Source: Agelas oroides (lineage: Eukaryota > Porifera > Demospongiae > Agelasida > Agelasidae). From it: a DNA stretch of 64,000 nt. Position numbers and translations under genes: made by a program. The notes beneath the pieces were generated by a model. That model was not told where the DNA came from. It did not search any database and saw nothing but the letters and a program-made list of their open reading frames with translations. The stretch's first letter is position 1, and the number at the start of each line of letters is the position of its first letter. Shown piece after piece: positions 37,601 through 48,960 of this stretch. The DNA is taken from the NCBI GenBank assembly GCA_949130485.1, contig OX422193.1, forward strand, positions 9,287,619 through 9,351,618, written 5' to 3'.

Positions 37601-40600
37601 GCCACACATGTCTTGTGCACATCATCTTGTGACACCTATACTAGCAGTACAGTGCATACGTTGAGTGCACTACATCACACTACAACTAATGCCACTGCAT
37701 TTAGTCACCAGAAGTCAGATATGGCCAATTCCAGGAATAGTGAACCAACCACAGCTGATGTCGTCCCTTCTCCAATGTCTCCAATAAACTCAACACCTGT
37801 CACATGTGTAGTGAGCTCCCAATCTCCACTCCCTCCATCAGAGCTTCCTCCACTTGTCATTACATCTTGTGCAAATGATGATGGTGGGCAAGTTGTCTGT
37901 GTGACTCCTTCACAAGAGGACAATGGTGCAGTTGTTCCAGAGCATGAGAACATGAAACAAACTCCAAATCAAACCACTGATGTGGAAATGGAGCCAGTTG
38001 CTATTCGTGAAACAGGTGCAGAGTCATTGGAGAAAGAAGGTGCAGAGTCATTGGAGAAAGAAGGCACAATGGAAGTGGACCATGTTGATGAAGACACAAG
38101 TGATTATTTGAAAGAGCGTGTGAATGATGTAGAAACTGAGCAAGATGACTCACCATGTTCTGTTACATCACAGCAAATGGACATTCAGGAATCAGCATCC
38201 AAAGAAGACAGTGAACTATCACAGCTCTCTACAACTACCAGCCCAGTTCCTAATCTCCATGAGGCCAAGGCACAAGAACCTCTAGAGTTACCAACTAACC
38301 CAAAATCTATTACAGTTTGTTTTCCAGTAGTAGACTGGAGGATGAAACAGATTTGTGGCGGTCACATGATGGGCCTCTCTGCTACTCCAATCCAATTGCT
38401 ACCCACCACAAATGGCTTACACCCCGACCAAGGTGGAGGGGGCATGTACAGTAGTGGAGAAATGAAGGAGGAGAGAGGGAGGAAGAAGGTGAGGGTAGTG
38501 TGTGTGATCGCAAGCAAACTGAGCTTGTCTGCATGAGAGTTTTCTCTCTCTCTTTAGCTGAAGCGTCGTCACACGGGAGGCTGGACTAAAGGGAAGAAAC
38601 GCAAGACTGAGGCAGAGCCACGCCCACCTAAACCACCATCAACTGGGTACAAACAATCTGTAGTTTGCACTTTGCAGTTAAAGAATGTCACAAAGTATAT
38701 GTATATGGCAACCTTTCAAACTGGTTACCCTTTTCTGGGCTCTATCCTCGTGTAGGTATGGTATATTTCTGGCAGAGAAGCGGGCTTCTGTCCAGCAAGA
38801 GTCTGGTTGCAACTCCATGTCCCACATCTCAAAGATGCTGGGAAGCATGTGGACTACTTTAACCAGAGAAGAGAAGAAGGTAGTGTGCAACAGAGACCAT
38901 TACTCTACTCTCTCATTTCTCCTCTTTCCTTTCATTTACTGTTAAAAATGTAGGGGAGACTGAGGTCTCACAAATATGTTGTTTTGGTTAGATCTTGGTC
39001 CCCTCTTCCCCTCTGTTGCCTTGTCGATAACACACTCTGTTCCATTTGTTCACAGGGTTATTACACCAAGGCGGAGGCAGACAAGCAGCGGTACATGCAA
39101 GAGCTCAGAACCTATCTCAGTACAACAACCCAAGGTATGTAGTTACCATGGTAACAAGCAGCCAATAGCTGTCATGTCACTGTGGTATTCTGTGAACAGT
39201 TACTTAACCAACAACTGTCTTTCTGTGGTATAGTGGATAATTCCAGCACCAACCTCCAGTTGCTGGACACCTTTCTTAGCCAAAGCTCTGAAAATGAATC
39301 CAATGACGATATCTTGGTCTGTCATTTGTGTCAAATCACGTTCACCTCCCTCCATAACAAACGCTCCCACTACTCTGGGAAGATCCACAGCAAAGTCTTG
39401 GTAGAGAGACTCAGCCAACTTCTCAGCTGCCAGAAGGCAACAAGAGGGGGAGAGGAAGGAATGGAGGATGGCAACAGTCAAGAGACACCTGGAATAAGTT
39501 GTGGGGAGAAGATAAACTTGCCACAACTGCAGGATGCACAGGGAGACAGGGCAGTGGTGGAGGTGTGTCCGGGTATGAGAACTGAGGTTATGGCGGGCAG
39601 TTCTTTGGGCTGTGATGGCCACATATTGTGTAACAATGAGCACTTGAGAACTGAAGCTGTGGGTGACTGTGAACATGGTACAAAACTTCATACTAATGGT
39701 GTTGCGTCTGAGGTGAACAGCAAAGATGATCCTCAACATTGTGTACCAGACAGGGCCCACGATACCACCAACCATAGTGCTATGGAAACTACACATATAC
39801 CAGATACATCACAGTGGAACTCCTCCGCAACTAGTTCCGAGTCATCTTCTACATTGGGCAGTGATCCTGTTGCCATGGTAACTACTAGCTCTGTATTGGA
39901 GTTACACTCAGCTAGTTGCTCACCGGCTGGTGCTGGATCACAAGTTTCAGGAGACAGCAATGAACAAGCCGACTCTTATGAAGTGGTTTCATCATACCTC
40001 CACAGTTGTGCCACTGCTTACCAGTGTAAGTCAAGGTGCATGCATCAACATACATGATGTACATGAACAGTGAACCCCGTCTATTGTGGACACCTTGAGA
40101 TCAAAAAAGTGACCTCATTTGTTATATATGGTTCAGTATGAGTATATGGAGATATGCTGCCAGGTATGAGGGCTTAAGCTTAGTTCACTCATCTATGTAG
40201 CCTGAGATTAGCACGTTGTGTTACTTCTCCAATGTAGCCTGTGCTGCAATGCTACAGGCACAGAGGCAGCGTTACACAGCTGCTCTGGGGGAGCATGCTA
40301 ACCTACAACAGCAACATGCTGAACTGGAGGTGGGTGATATGTTTGCTAAGCTTGTCTCTGTGGTACTTTGTTGCCATGGAGACCATCTCTGTAGTATGCA
40401 TTGCCATGGAAACTGTTACTGTGGTAACATGTTGTTATGGAGATTGACTCAAGGTATCTGCATTGACCAATGGCAATTTTCTTCCTGTATAACGTACGCA
40501 CAGCAACTGATGAGTGACCACGATGAGACTCTTGCCTGTCTACAGTTAGAGGAACAAGCCTTACAGCAACAAGTCTCCAAACTGCTCACTGCTCTCAGAA

Positions 40601-40623
40601 AAACACCTGGAAACAGTGTGTAG
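34670..40623 (+). CDS. HMG20-like HMG-box protein with C2H2/U1-type finger and coiled coil
   Basis: Exons: 34670-34775, 35077-35227, 35486-35550, 35814-38488, 38558-38646, 38756-38879, 39056-39134, 39234-40025, 40238-40329, 40504-40623; 1430 aa in one frame. Residues 1 to about 1000 are low-complexity Ser/Thr/Pro, most in one 2675-nt exon, except one helical segment (LEALKRKVLLEAQKLDEALG). A basic patch (KRRHTGGWTKGKKRK) leads into an HMG box at about 1021-1090 (STGYGIFLAEKR; ISKMLGSMWTTLTREEKK; KQRYMQELRTYL), best matched to HMG20A/B, subunits of the LSD1-CoREST complex. At about 1125-1150 lies a U1/matrin-type zinc finger (VCHLCQITF...KRSHYSGKIH), which vertebrate HMG20 lacks. The C-terminal exons form a coiled coil, as in HMG20. 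Likely nuclear and chromatin-bound; orthology to HMG20 is inferred. Confidence 0.85.
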
Positions 40624-41045
40624 CTGGCACACTACAGCTATATTATAGATCTGTAGATGTGAGGATAGTGTTTCAATGGGCTAATAGATGTTGTAACATG
40701 AAGCTAGTGAATTTGGTCAATTCTGAGAAAAATTTGCCCTATAGCGATTTCAGCTGATGTTACACTTACCCCTATAGTGATGCATGTGAACAATTATATC
40801 TCCCGCAGGCCTAGTTGTTAATTTGTAGCCTCGTTCCCAGCTAGGCTCTCCCCACTAAGGAGGGGGAGAGCTTGTTAGACTAAATCACCAACTGCGTAGG
40901 CTGCATTTGGCTAATACCAGGCCAGCCTAATCAGTATTAGGTGACTGACGTATGCTACAAAAGACATACGTTTCTTTGTTGATGTACATTTAAAAACAAA
41001 AATGAAAGTTACAGAATATCTCCAAATATTATACTGTTGCTATGG
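40624..41045. other. Convergent intergenic region
   Basis: This lies between the ends of the HMG gene and the TNPO3 gene. It holds the left end of a fold-back element (TAGCCTCGTTCCCAGC at about 40827) and otherwise nothing recognisable. Confidence 0.55.
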
Positions 41046-41141
41046 TTATCTGTAGAGTCTAGCCAGGTCCTTGACTACAGGATAGAGTGTCTCAATGTCT
41101 GTGCACCTGCAGTGTATGTGTGTGTGTGTGCGTGTGTGTGC

Positions 41142-41214
<73 letters not shown>

Positions 41215-44200
41215 TACACTTTGTAACCCCCAACTGGCAGAACCCTAGCCACGTTCCCAGGCCTTGCGCGTTTGTCGCTTGCAGTACGAAATTCGCGCAG
41301 ATTTCGTACTGCAAGCGACGAATGCGCAAGGCCTGGGAACGAGGCTGTCAGAACCCCCCACCTTGTGAAGGCTGAAACTTACTTTGCGACAGATTCAATG
41401 AACCAGGTCTGCTGTTCTTGTGTCACCTTGACACTGCCTCCCACTGAAATAGAGATCTTCTCAATTGAGGTCTTTAGGAGTTGACAGACAGGCTGGGAGG
41501 AAGGAGGAGGGAGGGAGGGGGGCAGGAAGAGGTGGAGGCAGGGGAGGAGGAGGAGGGGAGGGAGGGGGACAGGAAGAGGGGAGGCAGGGGAAGAGGAGGG
41601 GAGGGAGGGGGATAGGAAGAGGTGGAGGCAAGGAGGGTGGAAAGGAGGGAGGGGAGGGAGGAGAAAGAGTAGTGAGGTGAGAGGAGGAGTCAGGGATATG
41701 AGCTACATTGTATTTCATCACAAGCTACACTCTTGTGGCCACACAGTTCAAACCCTTGCACAGTCACTACAAAACATCCTACCTCTCTGGCAAACTCCAT
41801 CAGTGACCAGAGCACATCTGTTGACTCGGTCAACATGAACGTCGGCAGGCTAGCAAACCCAGTCACCAAACCTGGGATTGGTAAGTAGAGAGAGTGAAGA
41901 GGTTCTAGCTCAGTGGTCAGACACCGGCAGCTCAGGCCAGAGGCTCTGGATTCGATTACGTACCAGCAACTTCATTTTGCCTCAAGTTTCTCATGCTCTA
42001 CTTACCATCCAACAACAGCTGTCCATTTTGCTCCAAGAAGGTCTGGACTGCAGACGTTCGCACTTGCTGCTCAATGTCACTCTAACATGAAGAGAGATCA
42101 CAGACAGACACATGCCTGTGACTGGCTATGCACGTAAAACTACCAGGTTCGTTATATAATCATACATACATACATACATACAGACAGACAGACAGACAGA
42201 CAGATGGACAGACAGACAGATGGACAGACAGACAGATGGACAGACAGCTGCACCAACCAGGTCACTATCCAGTGGTAAATGAACAAGGTCTCTGAAGAAC
42301 TTCATGATGGAGGAGAGGGCATCTCTGTGGTTGATTGTAGTGGCAGCCAGTGCACACTGGATGGCAGTGGGAGCTACCAGACTGGAGAGGAACAACATGG
42401 GGCACCGCTGGAGGAACCTGCAGGAGGAGAGAGGGAAGCGCTTCGAATGCAGCGATGTAATTGAAATAAATGGAATACTTTCAATTTCCTGCCACAAATA
42501 TGATTGGTTCTTTCACTGGCAAAACTTCAACTAAGTCATTGCTATCTCAAAGTACACCAACAAACTAACAGACGAATAGACCAATCAAATTGCTAGAATA
42601 GACAGGTAAAGTCACGTGACCTTGTACCTGGCACAGAGTCTGAACATGTCGTCGACGGTGTCGGGGTGATTAATCAGTCCTGCCGGCGCTGCAAGAATGG
42701 GGAATGTGACCTCAGCAAATGCCTGGAGCATTCCGAGTAGCCCTTGTTGGTAGGACTCATCGCAGCCGAATTCATCTACAATGATGGATCCCAGGTAGAG
42801 AAAGCAGGAGTGGGGGTGGGCGCGGTAGATTGAGACTGCCTGAGAAAGGGAGGGAAGAGGGAGGGAGGGAAAGAGGGAGGGAGGGAGGGAGAGGGAGAGA
42901 AGGAGAATAATAAAAAAAAAAGGAAGGAGGAGAGAGAAAAAAGGGATGCAGGAAAATTTGTAACCAGAATATTACAGGAGAGCAGCCCTCACCATGGTAG
43001 CAAGAGGTGAGATGATATTGGCAGCTGACTTGCCAACACATCGGATCATGAATCGAATACACCTGTAGAATGGAATGTGACTTATAGCTAATAGGTGATT
43101 TAACCACGACACCATATACCTTTGTACAGGAGTATGGTGTGAATAACAATGACTGACTGGACCTTGGAGAATGTGACACTGAGAAACAAGACATGAGTCT
43201 GTCTGTCCGTACCTGCATGTCCGCTCAATGATCCTCTGATCTGCCTGGTATGTTGTGCACACACTCGAGATCACCGGCCACAGCTGAAGGAATACCACAC
43301 ACTTGTACATGAATCTGCTTATTTTAGTAAAACTCTGTAAATGTCTGTATACTTCTGTCTGACATGGTAAAACAAATGTAGCCTCATTGGCAGGTCCCGT
43401 GTCCAGCCTTTCATTGTTTACTTTTCCATACTGAAAGACTGGACAGGGGCCTGATAATGAGGCTAACACATCATAGTTAGCTTCACTACAGTAGTTCAGT
43501 AAAACCTTGCACAGTAAAACCTTGTACACTCCACTCCAGGCCTCACTCCAGTAATCTCTAGTAATCTCACCTCCTCCACCACAGGTTGACAAGGATGGGT
43601 CTCTTCTTCTCTCATGTCTAATGTACATGCTCGAAACACAGCGGTGATTCTGTCCACCCAGACACAAGGGTCATTAGATGTACCAGACTGTACTGAAGGC
43701 AAACCCTGCATTAACTGGGAGGGGAGGAATAGTAGTGAAGGTCATGTGATGCAGCAGTGAAGGTCATGTGATGTAGCATGAAGGTCATGTGATGTAGTAG
43801 TGAAGGTCATGTGATGCAGTAGTGATGGTCATGTGAGGCAGCAGTGAAGGTATATATAGAGATGAGGTGACTGCTCTGCATTTACCCACTGTACCTGTGT
43901 GAGAGGTGTCACTTGTAACCTGCACAAACTGTGAATGCCTGGTGTAATCTTTTCATGAGGCATTTTTGATAAGACTTCAGCTGCACCTGTGAACAGAAGA
44001 AGAGGTAGGGAGGAGAGGGAGGGAGGGAGGGAGGGAGGGAGGGAGGGAGGGAGGGAGGGAGGGAGGGAGGGAGGGAGGGAGGGAGGGAGGGGAAAAAGGG
44101 GGGGACGAATAGTGAATGAAAAAGTGAGCACAAATAAGGTATGAGAGGGGGCTGACTGAGTACCTTTCAAGAGTCCAATAATGGCTTCATTGGAAATACT

Positions 44201-45901
44201 GAGGTTGTCCGCAGCGTCCAAGATCTAGTGACAAACAAAACAAACCAGTCTTCAATTTGTCAACTCTCAAGACAGGCAGCAAACTTTTGAGATTACAAAC
44301 AAGTCATTGAAGAGGGAAAGAGAGGGCCTCGAAACACCAGCTATAATCCTTGAGCCAAGCCTCAAAGAGGTAAGAGTAGGATGGAGGGTATACCTGTAAG
44401 ACACCGTCGAAGTGGGGGGCCATTTTCTCTTTACACTTTTGGCACACGCTCTGCACTCCTTTTGCAGCAAACGTGGCCACTGGAGGGATTCGAAGTCCGT
44501 CCAGGAGGAAACGAAGAACTAGGTCTGTGTGTGTGTGTGTGTGTGTGTGTTGTGGGTAGGTGGGTGTGTGTGTGTGTGCATGTAACTATGTAAAGCTAGT
44601 CAGCTACACAATATTTGGTCTGAATGCACATTCCCATACTTTCATGTTCCCATACTCCCATACTTCCATGTTCCCATACTCCCATACTTCCATGTTCCCA
44701 TACTCCCATACATCCACATTCCCATGCTCCCATGTTCCCATACTTCCACATTCCCATACTCCATGTTCCCATACTCCATGTTCCCATACTCCCATACATC
44801 TTTTTACACTACAGTTGCACTTGTACAGTGTGTATTCACCTAATGTGTCGGGGTGGCTATCAATCCATTCAGCTAGGACGGCCACTAGTCTAAGAGTGGC
44901 TGCTCGCACGGCATAGTGGGCATCAGGTGGGATGGAGAGGAGAACGGGTACTGCAATCGGCAGAACTTCAGATTCATCTCTGAGGGAGTGGGGTGAGGGG
45001 ATGGGTGATGAGGTTGTGTGTGATGCAGTGAAGATGTGAGTGTGCGGGCGTGCATGCCAAGTGATACATGAAGAAAGGAACATAGTTTGACAGTTGGTGG
45101 TTGCACAAGATGAACTTTGAACTCACAGTCGGATTGAGGGGGCAACTGCAAACATGACAAAGAGACAAGCCTCAGTAACGTTCCAGGGAGTTCCAGGCTT
45201 GCAGATACTTGAGTAGAGCTGAAGGGAAGGAGAAACACAAGTGACTAGCGAAAGGAGATCATTAAGGAGGAAGGTGAAAACTCGCTACTCCACAACACTT
45301 GCACTGCACGACACACCTCTCTGAAGCAGTCAAGGGCACCCACTAGGAAGATGGTGTCCCTCAGCAGCTCAACACAGTTGGCTCTGAAGTTGGAGAAGTC
45401 ACTGCTTTCGTCTGGAACTGATGTCTGGAGAGGTCATGTGACAGTCATGTGAGTACACAGGACTTTACAATGTTCAACCCTTCTCCCTCCCTCCTACTTT
45501 CCCGCTTTCCCTCCCTCCCTCCCTCCCTCCCTCCCTCCCACTTTCCCTCCCTCCCCTCCCTCCCACTTTCCCTCCCTCCCTCCCTCCCACTTTCCTTCCT
45601 TCCTTCCTTCCTTCCTTCCTTCCTTCCTTCCTTCCTTCCTTCCTTCCCTCCCTCCCTCCCTCCCTCCCTCCCTCCCTCCCTCCCTCCCTCCCTCCCTCCC
45701 TCCCTCCCTCCCTCCCTCCCTCCCTCCCTCCCTCCCTCCCTCCCTCACAGGGCTGGTATCCTCATCCAGCTGGCAGTGCACACAAAGATGAGACACCAGC
45801 TTCTGTACAAAGGGTTTGAAGAGGTCACACAGCTGGTCATCGTTCAGTCTCAACAGCTCTTCACTGAGACGATACCACACATTGAACGTGATGTCTGCCA
45901 C
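41046..45901 (-). CDS. TNPO3: Transportin-3, C-terminal part (5' exons lost in assembly gap)
   Basis: Sixteen exons (minus): 45901-45749, 45424-45317, 45218-45127, 44979-44840, 44518-44394, 44224-44164, 43986-43895, 43714-43571, 43283-43213, 43062-42993, 42839-42628, 42417-42258, 42081-42006, 41871-41783, 41471-41383, 41106-41046; 580 codons in one frame to the stop. TNPO3 is a beta-karyopherin of HEAT repeats that imports SR splicing factors into the nucleus. Landmarks: FNVWYRLSEELLRLNDDQL (start of this part), VDRITAVFRACTLDMREEET, HSCFLYLGSIIVDEFG, NHPDTVDDMFRLCARFLQR, HRDALSSIMKFFRDLVH, and the end VKDLARLYR, equivalent to the vertebrate DFTRLFR terminus. About 340 N-terminal residues, including the Ran-binding region, are missing and should lie in the N gap. 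Several introns are nearly pure GGGA/CCCT or CA microsatellite, some starting at the splice site. Confidence 0.93.
41116..41212. repeat. (TG)n microsatellite
   Basis: A nearly perfect TG tract, directly next to the acceptor of the last TNPO3 exon. On the gene strand it is a CA tract. Confidence 0.95.
41246..41347. mobile_element. Fold-back MITE, 102 bp, near-perfect hairpin
   Basis: It starts TAGCCACGTTCCCAGGCC and ends GGCCTGGGAACGAGGCT. The arms of about 46 bp continue through GTCGCTTGCAGTACGAAAT almost without mismatch. Flanks GCAGAACCC (41237-41245) and TCAGAACCC (41348-41356) match at eight of nine positions, a second case of a 9-bp duplication. It lies in the last TNPO3 intron. Confidence 0.87.
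41494..41670. repeat. GGA-rich low-complexity tract
   Basis: Purine tract of GGAGG/GGGA units in a TNPO3 intron. On the gene strand it is a long pyrimidine tract leading to the acceptor at 41471. Confidence 0.9.
41885..41970 (+). mobile_element. tRNA-derived SINE head in a TNPO3 intron
   Basis: TAGCTCAGTGG at 41906-41916 is a perfect A box and GGATTCGATTA at 41948-41958 is close to a B box, with the usual spacing. The T-arm and acceptor stem do not pair, so this is a SINE head and not a tRNA gene. It makes up most of a 134-bp intron. Confidence 0.5.
42170..42250. repeat. (CATA)n/(CAGA)n microsatellite
   Basis: Tetranucleotide tract CATA changing to CAGA/TGGA in a TNPO3 intron, close to the donor at 42257. 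Confidence 0.9.
43379..43465. mobile_element. Fold-back MITE-like element, 87 bp
   Basis: TAGCCTCATTGGCAGGTCCC pairs with GGGGCCTGATAATGAGGCTA. The inner arms GTCCAGCCTTTC and GAAAGACTGGAC pair as well. It lies in a TNPO3 intron. Confidence 0.75.
44010..44100. repeat. (GGGA)n microsatellite
   Basis: Long uniform GGGA tract in a TNPO3 intron, about 25 bp from the acceptor of the exon ending at 43986. It reads as pyrimidine on the gene strand. Confidence 0.95.
44628..44800. repeat. Minisatellite of TTCCCATACTCCCATAC units
   Basis: Short units of 12-24 bp (CCCATACTTCCATGTTCCCA) lie in a TNPO3 intron. Confidence 0.9.
45485..45747. repeat. (TCCC)n/(TTCC)n microsatellite starting at a splice donor
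   Basis: On the TNPO3 strand the tract reads GTGAGGGAGGGAGGG, so the donor of the exon ending at 45749 is the first unit of the repeat. The tract runs on for about 260 bp, switching through TTCC units. Confidence 0.95.
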
Positions 45902-45999
45902 CTAGGGAGAGGAAGAATGAGGCATAGTATAGTATACCACATGTACTGTATATTTCAGTATACTATGGATGTATATTTCAGTATACTATTGCTATTGGG

Positions 46000-46199
46000 N
46001 NNNNNNNNNNNNNNNNNNNNNNNNNNNNNNNNNNNNNNNNNNNNNNNNNNNNNNNNNNNNNNNNNNNNNNNNNNNNNNNNNNNNNNNNNNNNNNNNNNNN
46101 NNNNNNNNNNNNNNNNNNNNNNNNNNNNNNNNNNNNNNNNNNNNNNNNNNNNNNNNNNNNNNNNNNNNNNNNNNNNNNNNNNNNNNNNNNNNNNNNNNN
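46000..46199. other. Assembly gap of 200 N
   Basis: Exactly 200 N, likely a default gap size. The 5' parts of both flanking genes (TNPO3 on minus, acetyl-CoA carboxylase on plus) are missing, so the true gap must be far larger or the join is wrong. Confidence 0.98.
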
Positions 46200-48574
46200 C
46201 AGAGCAGAAGGAGGCAGAGCTGCAGCTAAAGTTGAGGGAGGAGCTTCTCTCGACCATCTACCACCAGGTAAGGCAGAACTCCTCCAGCTACACACTCCCA
46301 GTTTTGGTCCACTAATGTCACTTCTCTCTCACTGTCTGTAGATTGCAGTGGACTTTGCAGAGCTTCATGACACTCCGGGTCGCATGCAGGAGAAAGGAGT
46401 CATTGCCGTGAGTGTTGGTAGAGAGGGAGGAGGGAGGGGGGAGGGAGGGAGGAGGGAGGGGGGAGGGAGGGAGGGAGGAGGGAGGGAGGGAGGGAGGAGG
46501 GAGGGAGGGAGGAGGGAGGGAGGAGGGAGGGAGGGAGGGGAGGAGGGAGGGGAGGGAGGGAGGGAGGGAGGGGAGGGAGGGGAGGGAGGGAGGGGAGGGA
46601 GGGAGGGAGGGAGGGGAGGGAGGGAGGGGAGGGAGGGAGGGAGGGAGGGGAGGGAGGGAGGGAGGGGAGGGAGGGAGGGGAGGGAGGGAGGGAGGGAGGG
46701 GAGGGAGGGAGGGGAGGGAGGGAGGGGAGGGGGAAGGGAGGGAGGGAGGGAGGGGAGGGGGGAGGGAGGGAGGGAGGAGGGAAGGGGGAGGGAGGGAAGG
46801 AGGGAGGGAGGGGAGGGGAGGGGAGGGAGGGAGGGAGGGGAGGGAGGGAGGGAGGGGAGGGGAGGGAGGGAGGGAGGGGAGGGAGGGAGGGAGGGGAGGG
46901 GGGAGGGAGGGAGGGAGGGAGGAGGGAAGGGGGAGGGAGGGAGGGAGGGAGGGGAGGGGGGAGGGAGGGAGGGAGGGAGGAGGGAAGGGGGGAGGGAAGG
47001 AGGGAGGGAGGGAGGAGGGAGGGAGGGGGGAGAAATGGGAGTTAGAGAGGGAGGGAGGAAGAGGCTACAAATGCATGTGGAAGGCGACTGAGTATTTGTT
47101 GTGGATAATTTGTGGAAATGTGTGAGCTGTGAATTGACTTGTGGTTTTTGTTCCAGGACGTTTTGGATTGGCCAACTTCACGCAAGTTCTTCTACTGGCG
47201 TCTGAGAAGACGTCTCTGTGAACAGGAGGCTCTGAAATTTGTCATGGATGCTGATCAGTGAGTTGGCAATCAGACAAGAGGGGAGGGGGGTAGATACACA
47301 GACAGATTGACAGTTAGGTATCATACAATGTCTGTACCACCTGTGATTCAGAGTCTTACTGAGCCCTCCTCTTCCTCTCCGTCAGCTCCCTCTCAAGAGG
47401 GGAAGCCATGGAGCTACTACGCAGATGGTTCGTGGAGAGCAAGGGAACCGTCAATGTAAGCACTAGTATACACATGCCAGCAGACACGAGAGTTATCCAT
47501 ACAGCAGGTGCAGGAGAAAGCAATACCTTGTGACCCTCTTCTCTGTCTTGTTGCTTCTACTGCTACTGTCAGCTACACCAGTCTTGTCAAAAACAAAAAC
47601 ATTTATTTTACCAACTATACAACCTCCTTGTGAACTTGCATAATCTCGTATAATATCACTACTGGCATACTGATACTCATTCCCAGACCCTCAGTACAGT
47701 AATGGGGGTCTTGCTGAGGGTCTGGGAACATGACTAACTGATAGTGTGTGATTGTGTTCACTAGTCCGTGAGGTAGTGCCATACTCTGGTCCCGCCCACC
47801 TTGCAGGCATACCTGTGGCACAACAACGAGGCTGTGGTGGAGTGGCTGGAGAAACAGGGGAGAAACAAAGAGGACTCCATCATCAGACAAAACATAGACT
47901 GCATCAAGAGAGACAGGGTGCTGACTCAAGTCTTCCAGTAAGGACGTTGTGCTAGTCTCCTCCCATCCCTTCCATTTCTTTTGCCTCCTTCCCTTCCCTC
48001 GTTGCTCCATATCATCCTTTTCTCTCTCTTCCACCCACCCAATCTCTTCCTCCCTTCCCTCCTCCTCTTTCTTCCTCCCTTTTCCCTCCCTCCCAGTATA
48101 AAACATCTCATTTGTATGCATACGTCTACATACATGAGAGGGCCATTGTGATACAGGACTAGTGTTTTACACATGTCAGGCTATAACATGGCACACTTGA
48201 GTGTCCACACTTGGCACAGGCAGTGGTATACAATATGGTACAATGAATATTCACCAGAAAACATGACAAGGGACAGGTACTAATATGGAATGTGATGGAG
48301 TCTTAAAGAAGAGGTTGAGAGTTATCCCTCCCTCCCTCCTTCCCACTCTTCTCCTTCACACCCTCCTCCTTTCCTCCTTCCTCCCTCCCTCCCTCACTCT
48401 TTCCCTCCCCTCTCTCCTCTCCTCAGTCTAATCAGCTCAAACCCAGGCGTGGCAGTAGAGTCAATGATCCAAATTGGCCAACAGTTGTCAGCATCCCAGC
48501 GTGGACAGGTAGTACGCATGCTGACCAGCATGGACGATCTCAATGCAACATGCACCAGCATTGAAGAGAGCTAG
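46200..48574 (+). CDS. ACACA: Acetyl-CoA carboxylase, last six exons
   Basis: Exons: 46200-46267 (partial), 46342-46407, 47157-47257, 47386-47455, 47807-47937, 48427-48574; 193 residues in frame to the stop. Acetyl-CoA carboxylase makes malonyl-CoA for fatty acid synthesis. This part is the end of the carboxyltransferase domain: [11 protein letters not shown] then [52 protein letters not shown], and a closing helix region ([20 protein letters not shown]). Match to animal ACC is close along its length. The biotin carboxylase, biotin carrier and most of the carboxyltransferase (over 2000 residues) must lie in the gap. Sponges usually have one ACC, so the ACACA/ACACB label is nominal. Intron 2 is filled by a 600-bp GGGA tract. 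Confidence 0.93.
46424..47035. repeat. Long GGGA/GGA microsatellite
   Basis: About 610 bp of pure purine GGGA/GGAGGGA units in ACC intron 2, beginning about 17 bp after the donor. It produces false open frames of over 200 Gly/Arg/Glu codons. Confidence 0.97.
47672..47736. mobile_element. Fold-back MITE-like element
   Basis: TGATACTCATTCCCAGACCC pairs with GGGTCTGGGAACATGACTA. It lies in ACC intron 4 and is closest to the copy at 23457-23521 (shared CCCTCAG). Confidence 0.7.
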
Positions 48575-48960
48575 ACATTGTGACTGTGTATCTTGTGTTT
48601 GTTGCTTGTCATTCGTTGTACAGTTAATTTGGCACTCAGATGTGCGTGTACAGTTAGTCTGTGCCGAGATTTTTAGTATGTGAAACTATTTGTAAGGAAA
48701 TCTGATCTGCTATAATTTTGCAATACGTATAAGTTTCAATTTTGTACAACGGTATCTATTTATACCAACAGTGAAGCTAATGCTGATTCAGTGCAAGTGA
48801 TCAGATGTTGGAATGCAATTAATGTACTCAATCGCATTCCAACAGTAATTGAATGCTACAAGAGTTTGTACATAAGAGAAACGTACGAACTTTGTACATA
48901 CGACTGTTTTTGAAACAAGTAACTAGATGACTCAAGTAGCAGTAAGTGGTGACAAAAACG
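48575..48960. other. Intergenic region
   Basis: 3' UTR of ACC and promoter side of the next gene. GTTGGAATGCAATTAA and its near-complement ATCGCATTCCAACAG at about 48808-48845 form an inverted repeat. Nothing else seen. Confidence 0.55.

Noticed and set aside
41900-41965. A true tRNA gene
   Set aside because: A and B boxes are present but the T-arm and acceptor stem do not pair; a SINE head fits better.
46348-47125. Two overlapping Gly/Arg/Glu-rich frames of about 240 codons
   Set aside because: Pure GGGA microsatellite in ACC intron 2; only the first 22 codons (46342-46407) are a real exon.
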